Below are positions 12,797 through 24,720 of a stretch of DNA of 64,000 nt, piece after piece (positions within the stretch are counted from its first letter, which is position 1; each line of letters starts with the position of its first letter). The notes under the pieces are model-generated. The model was given only the letters and a program-made list of their open reading frames with translations, was not told where the DNA came from and searched no databases. The stretch comes from Gyromitra esculenta (taxonomy: Eukaryota; Ascomycota; Pezizomycetes; Pezizales; Discinaceae), in the NCBI GenBank assembly GCA_038503075.1, contig JBCAML010000001.1, positions 3,720,001 to 3,784,000 on the forward strand, in the 5' to 3' direction. The translations under genes were made by a program, and so were the position numbers.

Positions 12797-13164
12797 CTAA
12801 CCCACGCCATCCATCAGAAAACCACTTACAGCCATAACGATGCAGCACAAGCTAACATACGGTGACAACCTTTCTCCAATACGGGCAAACTTCCAAAACA
12901 TCCCGAAGAAGCTACCATCACCAACCACCCGTCAGCCTAACTACTCGTCAACAGCAGGATGACCACCAGTTGGAGGGGAGTACATTACATGTTCTTGTCT
13001 TTCCGCGAATCGACCATTCCAGGCACAGCCTGGCGGACGTAGGCACATGTGCAGATGAGAAGCAGGATGACGAGGAGGAGCGCGTCGAAGTGGAAGAGGG
13101 CGGACTAAGATGGGTGGTGAGGTTAGCTTTAGGCTTGAGTGCTAGGGAGCAGTAGACGTACCAT
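12797..13164 (-). CDS. KSH1: Kish/TMEM167 family Golgi membrane protein (77 aa)
   Basis: A very small secretory-pathway membrane protein, too fragmented to show as one open frame. Exons on the minus strand: 13162-13164, 12989-13104, 12797-12911. The product is 77 residues: [20 protein letters not shown], then [13 protein letters not shown], then [20 protein letters not shown] and [10 protein letters not shown]. This matches Kish/TMEM167 along its length, with two hydrophobic segments near each end. The first exon is only the ATG: a 57-nt intron begins directly after the start codon. The second intron (12912-12988) is 77 nt. I read through a possible donor near the C-terminus because the unspliced tail keeps the family length. 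Kish proteins function in early secretory-pathway transport. Confidence 0.9.
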
Positions 13165-13482
13165 GATTTGGCTCGATGTTTGGGAGAGTAGAGCTGAAAG
13201 GTTCTCCTTATACGGCGGGAATAAAAGAGACAGGTGGTGAACAGCAATGGTGGTGTGCGTGGGGTGTTTCGATTCGGCGAATTGCTTGGTGGCTTCAACG
13301 GGAAACCTAAAAGGTCGTGACGTTGAATGCAAAGAGATACGTAAACTTAAGCTTAAGCTGCACCGCCACCGCCACACTTCCCTCCTGTACCTAGAGCTCC
13401 GTCAACCCTTCTTATCCCAACGTCACCAACCCCAATCCACTCACAGATAAAACAAATAGTTCGCCCAAAACACCACCAAGTC
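13165..13482. promoter_or_regulatory. Shared divergent promoter, KSH1 and TAF13
   Basis: 318 bases separate the start codons of two divergent genes, so both promoters and 5' leaders must lie here. The TAF13 side is C/A-rich with pyrimidine stretches around 13370-13440. No specific factor site is claimed. Confidence 0.55.
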
Positions 13483-14076
13483 ATGGCTACAGACGCTGGA
13501 ATCAGCCGTTCTCGCCCGCGAACACGGCGACAGCATCTCTTCGTTAAAGAAAGTCGGTTCACTTCCCGAACCAGCAGAATTTCGAGAATATAGGGAAGGG
13601 GAAACGTGAAGGAGCTATGCTAAACGTCTCTCAAACAATATAGTCAAGTCTCTGATGTACGCTTTTGGCGATGATCCAGAGCCGCTCCAGGAGAGTGTCA
13701 ATGTTCTCGACGAGATCGTGACTGAGTACGTTCCCCCCGTCTCCTAACAGGAAGATACATTGCTAATGTCGTGCGCTTCGCTGGATAGCTACATCGTCGA
13801 TATGGTATAGCTCACCTCCCAGCGTTACATATTGTGCAGAAGCGCGGTGATACTCTACGTGTGCTCGGAACTAACCCGCGCCAGTGCCACGACGCCGCGA
13901 GAATGGCTTCCCAGGCCCGTAGGAATAAGATCAAGGTCGATGACTTCAAGTTTGCGCTGCGACGTGATCCGAAGAAGTTGGGTCGTGTCGAAGAACTGCT
14001 TGTCATGGCAAAGGTTATCGCCGATGCGCGGAAACAATTTGATGATAAGCAAGACGTGGAAGTCCCAGCAAAGTAA
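13483..14076 (+). CDS. TAF13: TFIID subunit TAF13
   Basis: TAF13 is a histone-fold subunit of the general transcription factor TFIID that pairs with TAF11. Exons: 13483-13552, 13644-13725, 13789-13804, 13885-14076; 119 residues. Splicing gives KEIKSLMYAFGDDPEP, ESVNVLDEIVTDYIVDM joined to CHDAARMASQARRNKIKVDD, then FKFALRRDPKKLGRVEELL. This is the complete histone fold with the RKDP-like loop. The third exon is only 16 nt. The 80-nt third intron contains a misleading open frame (13834 onward) that skips the conserved Cys-His-Asp-Ala-Ala start of helix 2. The first intron uses a weak GTCGGT donor. Confidence 0.92.
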
Positions 14077-14623
14077 TTATAGGATGAAGAATGTAGGTGC
14101 TTTAAGGGGGGTGTTGGCTTGCGTGGGTCCTTTTCTTGTTCTTTCTTTCCTTTTGAATAGGGAGTAATGTTGTTTTGTTCTCTATGTACAGTATGTTTTT
14201 TTTTCTATAGATGGTGTTCCGGTCTCTTTTCCTGGCCCTGGTTCTATTTTCTACAGTCTTATTTATAGGTTTAATTACGCCACCGGTTTCCCGAAAAAGA
14301 CGTGTTTAGACAATACAGGAGAATACGAAAGAAGAGCTTTCACCCAGATCTTTCCGGCCCAATTAACACGATAATCGAGCTGAATTGCACTCCTCCGGCG
14401 GTGTCGGGCATTCCAGCTTCACCCCCGTTCCTAAACCTACACTTGATCACGTGCCCGCACATCTGATCCCGCACCCCACGATATCGAAACTTTTCCCAAT
14501 CCCGTCAATCCGCATCACGACGTCCCACTCGGCGCAGCCCGCCAAATAACGAACCCCTCCAACACACGCCGGAAGCGGCCCAACAACCGACATCGCCCCC
14601 CTCACCTCCCAAAGCCAACCACA
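14077..14623. other. Intergenic TAF13-RSM25
   Basis: 547 bases in tandem orientation. T-rich just after TAF13 and C-rich towards the RSM25 start, as expected for a 3' UTR followed by a promoter. Nothing else is seen. Confidence 0.5.
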
Positions 14624-15446
14624 ATGAATGCACTCCGCCGTCTCCGCCCCGTCCGTGTTCACCAGACCGCTTCACGCCAACTCGAAACCGGCCGTCTCCA
14701 AGAAGAACCAGCGTGGTACCGTGTGATCGCGGCTATCCCGCCCACTACATCACTAGTACGCACTCTCCCAGTCCAGCAAAAAGACCATAAGCCATGGACC
14801 AAACGACACAAGCCCCGCGGCATGTACAAGCCGCAGAAAATCGAGTACCCCGAGGACCGGCTGCGCGCACAATTCTACAAACACCATCCGTGGGAACTGG
14901 CGCGGCCGAGGATACTGGTTGAGAATGATGGGAAGGACTCGAAGGGGTGGGATTGGAGCAAGATTCAGCAGAGAGGGAAGGCGCTGGATGGTGAGAGGTT
15001 GGTTTTTTCTTTTCTTTCCCTTCTTCTCTGAAGTGTTTTTGTTGGGAGGGTGCTGACGGTGATGGCGATGGTGAAGTGTTGTGCAGCGCCAGCTTTGGTT
15101 GATGGAGAATACACCCGATATTACGGAACAGGCAGCGTATGATATTGCTAGAGGGGAGTTTTACGACCTACGTATGCGCGAGGATATAGAACGACGTGTT
15201 GCAGCTGAGGAGGCCCTGGCTGTTGGTGCCAAGTTCGGGAAGAGCTATATTGATATTGGGATTGAAATGGAGGAAAGGGCACTAGAGGCGTGGAGGAAGA
15301 GTGCTACTGCTGATATTCTGAAGAGGAGGCAGAGGAACACGTTTACTATTAGTGAGTTTGTGGAGGAGGTGGAGGAGGCGCAGGCGGTGGTGGATGCGGT
15401 CGTAGAGGGAGAAGTGCCGGAGAAGGCAGCTGTGGCGGCGGTGTAA
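14624..15446 (+). CDS. RSM25: Mitochondrial small-subunit ribosomal protein mS23 (RSM25)
   Basis: Component of the 37S mitochondrial ribosomal subunit. Exons 14624-14997 and 15077-15446; 247 residues. Motifs typical of fungal mS23: [10 protein letters not shown] near the N-terminus, [48 protein letters not shown] and [13 protein letters not shown]. The junction matters: removing 14998-15076 (GTTGGT donor, GAAG acceptor) restores the conserved [12 protein letters not shown], whereas the stronger-looking GTGAGA donor eight bases earlier breaks the frame. The C-terminus is Glu/Ala-rich. Confidence 0.92.
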
Positions 15447-18400
15447 GGTGAGAAGGTGGGTTGTAGATAGTTTGGTTGGCTGCACCTTGGTGGGGATGTG
15501 GGGTTATGCCCGTGTATATAAAAGCGAGGGTTTGGGTAGGTGTTGGTGTTCATGGCCGAGCTGGCGGGATATCGAGAGGTCTTTTCTCGTTTTAGACGGG
15601 TTAGAAAAAATAACATAGCATGCACCTCTTTCGGATTTTTGCATTCACATACACCTTCAGAAACAGGTTGTATCTCCTATAGGTTAACTATCAGAGATAC
15701 AACTATTATTTATTATTTATTTATTATTTTAACAGGTACACGCAACCCAGCGGATTAGGTATCGAAGGTATAACTACCTAAGTGTGTTCAAATAGAACTT
15801 TTCTGTAGTGTCGTATTGATTACCCAACGGTATAGGCTTTGGTCTAAGACTCGTTGAAGCAACTTTATCAGAAATTTAGTGCTCATTTCCCTGCTGAAAG
15901 ATATCCCCAAATCGTCCATTTATTCACAAAATATCACTCGGTTGATTCGGAGTCAGCCTCTTGGTGATTCTCTTCCGTTAATACGGTCCAGTTTCTCTAT
16001 CAGCTTTTAGAGTACTTTTCTGCAGGTCACTTTTACTGTTAAATCTCTCTAGCGAAATCTTAGTGGTATATATAGAGCTCTTTATATTCTGTTGCACTGC
16101 TAGAAATTCAGTTATCTATATGCAGGCATTGAAGAACTTAGACGAACGCTTTCCGCTAGCACGACTACATGTACATGTAACTAATATACTCTATTAGCAC
16201 GAGTTTACCAAAAGATAGACCATTTCGCTGCAGAGGGGCCAGGCTATGAGTCCTTCTGGAACAAAAAACTCCGTGTAACCCTCCATCGAAGCCAAGAGAA
16301 ACATGCAATTGCCCCACCCTCATTACATAGTCTCGTCGCCAGACCTAACTTGTTAGCTCACTACGTGCCCTTAACAGGGCTTAAACAGGGCTTCTCTCAC
16401 CTCACCCAGCCACCTGCAGGGACGCAGCCATCAGCCCATTCTTCAAAACCTACCACCACCACTGCTCAACCATTTTCATCTTTTCTACCAATGAAAGTAT
16501 TCAGAGATATCCTAAAGTGGTCTTGTGCCCAGTCCCAATCTAGCAGCTTGCTGCTGCTGTACGCTGTCTAGGACCGTGATGAGAGGAGAAACCAAATAAC
16601 CAGGATCATCGGGCACGTTACATAGGAGTTGAGGAACTCAGGAGCCATTCTAATAGTGTTTAGAAATCTATTTGTTACTCAGGGACAAAAGGAGACCGTA
16701 ATCTCCATGAACATTACAAGAAAGTTGCTGAGTTGGGCTGAGCATGAGACTAATTCCTAAAAAGGGAACCTATAAATTACGGCAAAGGCAAGAACACGGA
16801 TACGCCACTTTGAAATACTTCATTCAGCATATTGAAGAATATACGTCACCGTCGAGCAATTAAATTTATTTCTGCTACTGGTGCTATTTGAGTGCCCCTC
16901 GTGCATGTGGCTAGATCAGCGTATTAGCAAACAGCAATGCTACATATAGTGAGTGTTCTATCCACGTTCTCGAATTTGATTGTGGGACTAATAGCTGTAG
17001 TGGTAGTCAATATAGACAGACAAAAAGGAGATCAAACGTTTTCTAGATTCGGGTTGAGAAATAGATCACTAATATTCCCAGTTATGAAGAAGATCAAACA
17101 TTTTCTGAGCTCAGCTCAAAGGACAAATTAATCTATTTCAAAGCGTGTAAGTGCATATTTAACTCCCCCTATCGTTCTACTCAGGGTAGAGAGGATTGAA
17201 CTAATTACTAGGTAGGGTATCGTACTATAGCGATAGAACCGACACCGATCACCACGACAAACTCCTACTGCAGCTAAGATGTAAAGTAATTGAACTTGAC
17301 TTTATGGAACCGGGTTTGGACATTTTCGCTCGACATGCAGAAACTGTCAATCTCGTATCTACATAGGGTTGACAGGATCGTATTCAGCATGTTCTCAACA
17401 ACCTCAATGAGATGGGATATTCAATTGACCCACTTAAGTCAACTTTGTTGTTATCAGCAGGTTGGTCCATCAGCAAGAGGACAACACCTCGAAGTAGGAG
17501 TTATGAAAGCGGAGAAAAGATAGAAGGTATTATGGGGCCGATGAAAATATCATTATGGTTGACGAGTGGATATTAACTTATGACTGTTCGATAGGATATG
17601 TTCGAAATTCGACACGACGATTACAAAAAACCAGAGGCGTGATGACTTTATTAGGGAGGTGATAGGCACCAAACCAGAAGTACTGTTCCAGAAATTCCTT
17701 TTAGACAAATACCGAAATTCAGCGTAAGCTTGCCGAGTTACTGTAGGGAGCGGATGTTACTTCGGTACTTATTACATTTTACATTAGCCGAATCCGCTAG
17801 GATACTAGAATCTCAATTACCGTTTAAATCCTACAAAAACCCTACAAAAACCGTCGCACCATGCTAGAAAGATTATCGACATAGCATACAGTTGTATTAT
17901 CTCACGCCAGCTAGCTATGTAGCTACTTAGGGTTTAGCGGGTTATTAAATAGGGGGGAATAACTAGACTTTTTCACGACACCTTTACTTTGTGAATTTGT
18001 ATTACAGAGTGATATCACTCGTTCTAAGTGTTTCCAGTTGCCGAATCGTAGGTGATACAAATAGTGGATATGTTTTGCTATAGTAGGGTAGAGTACTTGG
18101 GCTGTAACGTTACTGTGATCTTGGCATCCATCAATACTCCAACCCACAACAACTCTAGTGGCAACAGAACAGGACGGAACAGGGCTGCCACAAGGCTGGA
18201 TGAACGACAAGAACCTCATCATCTTGAAGCATCTCATCCACAACACTCACCATCACCAACATATCCTGAAGAGTTCCCCCTGCTGTCCTTGCTACAGCCA
18301 GATAAGAGTTCCTGCTGAGACGATACATAGTGTAACACAAGATCCCTGTTGCATAATCCCAAGTGTTCCCCTAAAACTGCTTGCATCCCAACCTTCAACC

Positions 18401-18458
18401 CAAAACCAACAACACAATACACAACATCATCCTCCAAATCCAACATCACCACACCAGA
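15447..18458. other. Gene-poor, moderately AT-rich interval
   Basis: 3 kb with no gene I can defend. A run of TTA/TTTA repeats lies at about 15702-15735, and a doubled CTACAAAAACC unit lies near 17831-17852. Open frames here are short and lack family motifs. The last 300 bases, C/A-rich, are probably the RTT106 promoter and leader. Confidence 0.45.
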
Positions 18459-19922
18459 ATGCCACCCAAAAAAAAGGTCCAGGAGGAAAAGATGGCCGAT
18501 TTGTCATTATCCGACCTCACTTGGATCGACTCGGCTTTCCCCCCATCCTCCCAGCAACCACTCAACAAATCCGTTCGTGACGTCCTTGGTACTTTACCCC
18601 CTCCCTTCTTTCCAATTCACATCTCCCTTCCAATCTACACATTGATTCACAAGTAACTAACAAAATCCCCCAGCCAAGGATCCCAAATACTCTACCCTCC
18701 TCCACGACATTGGAAAATACATCCTAACCCTACGATCATCATCCCCGGAACCCTCAACCAAGAAGCGTAAAGTCAGCAACGACGTCTCCGCCGATGAAGC
18801 TGAGCCCGCGGGTCCCGCGCCGCTGAAAAGCGGAAAAGAAGTTCTTCTCGTCAAAGAAGTCAGCTTCTCCATGCCGCAGCGGAAAAAGTTCTCGCTGCTG
18901 CTGACGACGGGGGGCATGAGCGCTGTTGCAGCAGCATCAGGGGAGACCGAGTTCGGCGTCAGCTGGGATGATATCAGTATGTTGACCACCAATACTATCA
19001 ACAAAGAGCTATACAAAAGCTAATTGGTATAGAATACATAACCTGCCTTCCAGTCCCCGACAAGGCTGCCCGTCAATGGAACTTCTGCATCTTCCCCGAA
19101 GGCGCCGAAGGCATTGGCGACGGAACCGGAGACGCAATCGTCTTCACCATCCCCGACGGACCTCCAAAGACTGCAACCGGAGACGGAATGGGCGCGGGCC
19201 ACGACACAGCAAGCTACAGGTCCCTCCTCACTGACGCCTTCAACGCGCTCCTCAAAACGTCAAAATCCTACACTAGCGTGCAGGCACCCAACGAATCAAT
19301 ATTCCACTCTGCGCTCCCGCAGAGTCACCGAAAGGGTGAAAAAGCATTCCACGTGAAGGCTCATCGCGGCAGCAAAGAGGGTTATCTGTTCTTTCTAAAA
19401 TCGGGGATTATCTGGGCTTTTAAGAAGCCGCTTGCCTATTTCTCGTTTACTACGCTTTCGTCGATCTCTTATACCTCTATTACGAAACGCACCTTCAACC
19501 TCTCTATCCATGTTTCTCCGCAACGCGGCAGCGCAGAAATTGAGTTCGCAATGATCGACCAGGAGGACTATCCGGGTATCGACACGTACATCAAGCGCAA
19601 CCGTCTCAACGATGCTTCTATGGCTGAGGCGCGGCGCGCGAAGCAGTTCAAGGTGAATGGTGAAGATGGAGAGGTAGAAGGTGGACATTTAGAGCAAGCG
19701 ATGGTGGATCTTGAGGACGAGGAAGAGGAGGATTATGTTCCGGGCCAAGAAGAAGACGAAGACGGAGAGGAGGGAGGAAGCGAAAGCGAGGACAGCGAAG
19801 AGGAGGGGAGCGAGGATATGGGGAGCGAGGATGAGGGAAGTGTGGATTTGGAGGATGAGTTGGGGAGTGAGATGGAGGATGTGGATATGGAGCAGCCGAG
19901 GGAGAAGAGGAATAAGAAATAG
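18459..19922 (+). CDS. RTT106: Histone chaperone RTT106
   Basis: RTT106 binds H3-H4 through double PH domains and acts in nucleosome assembly and silencing. Exons 18459-18588, 18674-18976, 19033-19922; 440 residues. The second junction (codon AAA split) joins WDDIK to YITCLPVPDKAARQWNFCIF. The second PH domain follows: LPQSHRKGEKAFHVKAHRGS, GYLFFLKSGIIWAFKKPL, ISSISYTSITKRTFNLSI and EIEFAMIDQEDYPGIDTYIK. The tail from about residue 320 is strongly acidic and ends in a basic RNKK. The ATG at 18459 gives a Lys-rich start; the in-frame ATG at about 18492 (MADLSLSDLTWID) is an equally possible start. Confidence 0.93.
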
Positions 19923-20315
19923 AAAGAGGGGGGGAGAAGGGAAATCATTATACATATGCGTCCTGGCGACGGGCACTATGGGAGCTATCTTTTTTTTTGC
20001 GCAAATGGGTACATCAAATCGACGATAGTGCATGGTTTAAGGGAATAGTTATCGGGCATATAGAAATTGCACGGGGTAGGCCGGCGGCGTTCCGGGGTCA
20101 AAAAAAATATCTTTTGGTTTTGTACAGTAAGTATATCGGTATCGACCATTCGGAAGGGAGAACCAGAAAAATTTTAAGTTCAATCTTCATACTTTATATA
20201 TACAGGGTCGCATATTACACCTATAAAAAAGCCGCAGAACAAAATCTCGACTTTGGAGCAAAAAAAGGGTATACGGGAGGTCATCCCTTGCGTGATCTTA
20301 CTTCTTTCCAGGCTC
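19923..20315. other. Convergent 3' region RTT106/OCA6-like
   Basis: 393 bases between two stop codons. Contains T- and A-runs (about 19989-19997, 20101-20107) and no recognisable gene. Confidence 0.5.
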
Positions 20316-21183
20316 TTAGTATCGGTTTTTAATAGTCACCTCCGTTCGGTTTGGGGCTCTAGGATCAACCATGGTAGTCCTAATAGTCCCTGCAGGTCCA
20401 GTGGTTTCTGCAAGCCCTTCAACCTTTCCCGTCTCCTTCTCCTTCTCCAGTTCCTTTTCTTTCTCCTTGACTTCATCATTACTTCTCGGCCCATACCACG
20501 TCAGGAAATCGATACCCTCCGGAATATTAATCCTCGACGTGTCCACCATCTCAATAAACTCCTCATTTCCATACCTCGGATGGTTCCCGGCAAATGACCG
20601 ACTACATCCAATCAGCCCTCCCCTCCCCCCCTCCGATAGATAAGTAGGTAAACTCACTACTCCAAAATAATACTGGTATGATTCCATCCCATCAATTTCC
20701 TCAGAACCCCAACGAATGTACCGTGTCCGCCATCCACCAGCAGCGCTGGCAGATTATCCGTTGTCAATAATCTTAACGACTTCTCAGCTGCTCCCTTTGA
20801 AAGTGGCTGGTATGCTTCCCAGGTACTCGGATGCCAGAGCCCCAGGTGCACGAGTTTAATTCCCTGTTCTTCCGAGATCGCGCGAAGTGGTTTTGACGGC
20901 TTTTCGGCGGTGAGGGAGACGATGGTCTTCAAGTTCAGCCTAGAACCATAATAATTAGATTTTTTGTTGCTTTTTTTGCTTTTTTGCTTTTTGCTTTTTT
21001 CAAAGGAAGGGTGAGGAAGGTGGGGGGAGCTCACGTCTTCAGGAACGGACGGTTCTCGGGGGATACCGATGAGCAGCGGTAGATGGGATGTGGGGCAGCA
21101 TCGGTGACGATTGAGAATAGTTCTGGGGGCACCAGGAAGAAGGGCGTGTTTGGCGGCTGTCTGGATGTTGCTGAGCTCGACAT
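20316..21183 (-). CDS. OCA6: OCA6-like tyrosine phosphatase-fold protein, probably inactive
   Basis: Belongs to the SIW14/OCA plant-and-fungi atypical phosphatase group. Exons on minus: 21035-21183, 20658-20939, 20316-20601; 238 residues. Family features: PPELFSIV, an IYRCS element, ENRPFLKTLNLKTIVSLT, and after the P-loop position VLRKLMGW, then SIILEYRSFAG and NEEFIEMVD. The signature loop reads LLVDGGHGTFVGVLRKL: the catalytic Cys of CX5R is absent, so hydrolysis is unlikely. The third exon ends in an acidic/Lys-rich, low-complexity tail. ATG 21183 is preferred; an in-frame ATG at 21237 would add 18 residues. The gene could equally be called OCA4-like. An active relative, SIW14, lies 5 kb downstream. 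Confidence 0.8.
20964..21000 (-). repeat. Short A-run repeat in first intron of the OCA6-like gene
   Basis: On the gene strand, units of GC followed by 4-7 A (GCAAAAA type) are repeated about four to five times inside the 95-nt intron. This is simple-sequence slippage; no function is claimed. Confidence 0.7.
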
Positions 21184-23018
21184 TGCTGAACGAGGTGGAT
21201 GCTCGCGTGAGGTGAGATCTAGAGACGTTGAGATCAAAGGATTGAGGCTCTGCGCATGGCGCTAGAGTTGCGTGCCGAGTAAAATGGCACGGGCCACATG
21301 GTGGCCTGGTTCTTGGCGGGCTTTAGAGATATATCGCCCTGCTCAGGGGTAGGGAGGAAAAAAAACCCCCCATATTGTTTTTTGGGTTCTCGGGATTTGG
21401 AGACTCAAGACTCACAGACAGGCTACGGAGAAATACCTGGCAGACCCTGTGTGATTTTTTCGATTGTTCCTACAACAATGGCCAATTCCGAGCAGTAATC
21501 TCAGGACCAGACCTAATACTTTGAAACGGCTGGTTGCCGCGACGGATTGGAAATATCTCTGCATGTTTCCGCGCTCTGTGATGCTTTGCATCCTATCTGC
21601 CGCTACGGCAGCTACTACATAGGCACATGTGGTAGATGATCAATCCATCGCCTTTTCGCGTATATATCGTGCGAGTGAGTATTTGTGATGTTAATCAGGT
21701 CCGTTATTCATCAAAACTTATCTCCCGGCTACACAACCCGTAAATGATCTTGTCGATCATTCGGCATTTCTGCGACTGCAGGCTCTTCCGCAATAGTAGG
21801 GTTTGTGGAACTAAGCTGTCAGGCAAATGCTAACCAGGCATACGATCGAGGCGATGCTTCAGCTCAATTCACACATCCACACTATCCTTTTCAGTAAAAC
21901 GTGCCCGGCAAGCAGCTCAGCACGCGACAGGGACCCTAAGGCTACCGGAGATCTGGCGTAAGATATTTTCAACCGATTCAATTGACTTTTGGAGATGTTA
22001 ACAAGCATACACCCGTTTCAGCCAACCGAACAAAGACATAAAACCCACTCGCCGAACCATCAACACCAAATAAATCATCGATGGAGTAGCTGCGCCTATG
22101 TCTTACTCCTAAAGTGGCGCTGTCATGGTCGATCTGTTGGAAACCTGCAGTCCTCACGTGTGCATAGGCTAAATATCTCACAGCCGGCCACCTGCCAAAA
22201 GATCTCCGAACTCGTCATCAACTGATCAATGACCGCATCTGTCGATCTAGAAAAACATTCATGTGGCTCTTTTCTAAAACTAACGAAAGAAAATATCCGA
22301 ATGTTGCTGTGCCGATGCAGCTCATCAAGATCGATATCTCATTTCCTGTCGCCAATTCCAACGTTAATACGAGAAGTCAAAAATATCTTTAGTCACCCTG
22401 ATAGGAGATTATGAAGCATATTTGAATGCTTAGCTGTTAGGTTCGATCGGATCGACGAACATGCTTTTCGCGAGGGCGGTGAGATTGTTGCAGGCATATG
22501 CTGTATTAATAGTGAAAAAGAAAATTGCGTTCTAGAGCTCCTTATCAAAACCCTATCACTGAAAGTTGATACATGAGAAATAAATAAAAAAATCATGCAA
22601 CATGAGGTCATTTGATTGATGAATTATTTTATTGCGAAATGACTGAGCCTGCGTAAAGCTCCAGAAACTGAAAAGCAGGAATGATGCATATGCCTGGCTC
22701 CAGCCCTTTAATGAGGGCTAGACTATATCAGAAGGGTGTGCTGTGTTGACTGAATTGAATTGCTGTATCGCATGTGGTTGTCGAAATTTGGATCGCCTGG
22801 GACGAATAACAGCAATTTCCTTTGAGCTGTAAGACGGGTCAGGGAAATTATCTTATCGTCCTTAAACTCAGGCCATGCTGTTGTAATACCGTTCCGTTCG
22901 ATAAAATCATTCTCGTTTTTTTTATTTTTTATTTCTGCAGGGATCTTGGTTCGGTGGTTGATAAGTATGGGTGCATTTCCGAGGCTGGAAGAAATTACTG
23001 GAAGAAAACTTGAGATAG

Positions 23019-23145
23019 TACTCGTATTCTCATGACGTTTTTAAAACGGGCTACCTCTGCATCCCATATAAAATAAGTAGGTTCAGGGCAGTTTGTATGG
23101 TATGCGGACCTGGCCCATTTTAAAAACGTCATGAGAATACGAGTA
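23019..23145 (+). repeat. MITE copy A (127 bp, TA-flanked, long terminal inverted repeats)
   Basis: Begins TACTCGTATTCTCATGACGT and ends with its reverse complement. The inverted arms are about 34 nt each and contain the core TGACGTTTTTAAAACGGGCT, with a 50-60 nt centre. Both ends carry TA, as expected for a Tc1/mariner-type target duplication. No coding capacity. Confidence 0.9.
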
Positions 23146-23310
23146 TACGATAGTATCGTACTGCATAAACTTTAATTCGTGTTCACGATGGCAGATGTTG
23201 CAATAGCCTCGATCTGACCTCAGTCAATATATAATTAGTTGGTGGAGACGTAACAATGAGTAGCAACAGCCAGCTTTGCCGCGAACTTTCATCTCGCAAA
23301 GCATGGTGGA

Positions 23311-23437
23311 TACTCGTATTCTCATGACGTTTTTAAAACGGACTAGGTCCGCATACCATATAAGCTGCCTTGAATCTACCTATTTTATATGGGATGCAGA
23401 GGTAGCCCATTTTAAAAACGTCATGAGAATACGAGTA
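23311..23437 (-). repeat. MITE copy B, opposite orientation to copy A
   Basis: Same length (127 bp) and same ends as copy A, but the centre is reversed, so the copies face each other across a 165-bp spacer. Aligned by hand, the reverse complement of B differs from A at nine positions, all of them transitions (C/T or G/A). Confidence 0.9.
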
Positions 23438-24161
23438 GAATAATAAATTTTCTACTCGCCAGGGTGGCATTAAGTGAGCTGGCTGATGGTACTTATCACC
23501 TTACGTCCCGAAAGTCTCCGTTCAACTCACCGAGCGCTTGAGCCCTGACATACATGTATCGGTACATGTAGTTTTATCCAATATTTGAAGAACATTTTAG
23601 CTGGAATAGGCAAAGCTTACTTCGTCTCGTGGCGGAACCCGTTTCATAAAAATTCTCACGATCGGCTTTACCAATGCCACGTCCATCTGATTGTGCAGTA
23701 CTATCAATAGAGCGAAAGATCAGCAAGGTACAATATAGTCATGAAGGTTCCGATCATACGTTTGAGCATTCACTCAGTAATTGTTTCCTTATGGGGCTCT
23801 GCCGCTAGATCAGCTTGTGGCCTCTTAATCAATGGCTTCGCGAATCACAATTGAAGCTTACCTGTGTGGTCTAAATCACTATTTGATGTGTGAGAGCCCT
23901 GCATTGCTGCTCGACCGGTTCGCCGAGATTGAAATAATGTTTGCTTATTTGTGAGATGTGGTTGGTCGAGACAGGAACAACTTTAATCCGCAATCCGTAC
24001 CCCAGGTTTTGATAGTGCGGTTATCTGCGGACATTTAGTCCTAAGGTGACATCATACACACTTGCGGATGAACCTGACCCTGAAATGCAAAGAAAGCAAA
24101 AACATTCATCCCTCAATTAGTCTTCAATCCATAGCACTGAACTCCCCAGTATTAATTAATC

Positions 24162-24720
24162 ATGTCGGATATCATGAAGAAAGTACGATCTCTCCTGGAC
24201 AACCCTGGGCGACAATATGCTGGTATTTACTGTCTTTCATGCTTCGCATTTTCCTATGGATACTTGCAGCTAACGTGCAGAGCCGCCTCGTTCTCACAGA
24301 ATCACCTATACCAGCATGGGCAGCCTCAGCATCTAGTACTTCTTCACCACTTCTTTTGATCCGAACTCAAAGATTTAACCTCCCTTTTTAGTCCTCTCCC
24401 AGCTCCCTTCCGCCCGAAAACACTACAGGTCTAACATCCTCCCGAAGCCTTGGGCCGTCCTCCTTTTTTCCTCCACAATCGCGGTTGGTGGCTGGATGAC
24501 ATACGACCACGCACCTATCGATGGCGCCGGCGTCACTGCCGCATGGTCGATCCTCTACCTCATGGTCAACGGGACCACGAAATCACTAAAGCCGCTTCTG
24601 CGACTTCGGAACCCCGTGCCACTTGGAGTTGCGGGTCTCACAGCAGTAAATGCAATCACGCATGGGTATTATTACTTCAACACGTCACGACCGAATGAAG
24701 TGTCGAATACGCACCTATAG
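24162..24720 (+). CDS. AIM19: AIM19-like mitochondrial membrane protein
   Basis: The C-terminal exon is clear: LPSARKHYRS, PKPWAVLLFSSTIAVGGWMT, DGAGVTAAWSILYLMVNG, then PVPLGVAGLTAVNAITHGYY. This matches the Aim19 pattern (GG-[YWF]-M, D-x-x-x-G-x-G-x-T-x-AWS, NA-x-x-x-G) with three or four hydrophobic segments. The N-terminal part (MSDIMKKVRSLLDNPGRQYA) starts at 24162. The intron between them is not settled. Removing 24223-24391 or 24336-24402 both keep the frame. Aim19 is a poorly characterised mitochondrial inner-membrane protein first linked to mitochondrial inheritance. Confidence 0.75.

Larger units (their letters stand above)
21184..24161. other. Gene-poor interval holding two MITE copies
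   Basis: 3 kb without a supportable gene. The OCA6-like promoter is at the left end and the AIM19 promoter at the right. The only clear structures are the paired inverted-repeat elements at 23019-23145 and 23311-23437 and a small TACATGTA palindrome pair near 23551-23569. Confidence 0.5.

Noticed and set aside
13834..14076. 80-codon frame starting inside TAF13 intron three
   Set aside because: Its first 17 codons are intronic; splicing at 13884 restores the conserved histone-fold sequence instead.
17370..17530. Frame resembling a reverse-transcriptase palm fragment (LNEMGYSIDPLKS)
   Set aside because: The likeness is one short stretch; no catalytic DD motif or neighbouring element domains can be found.
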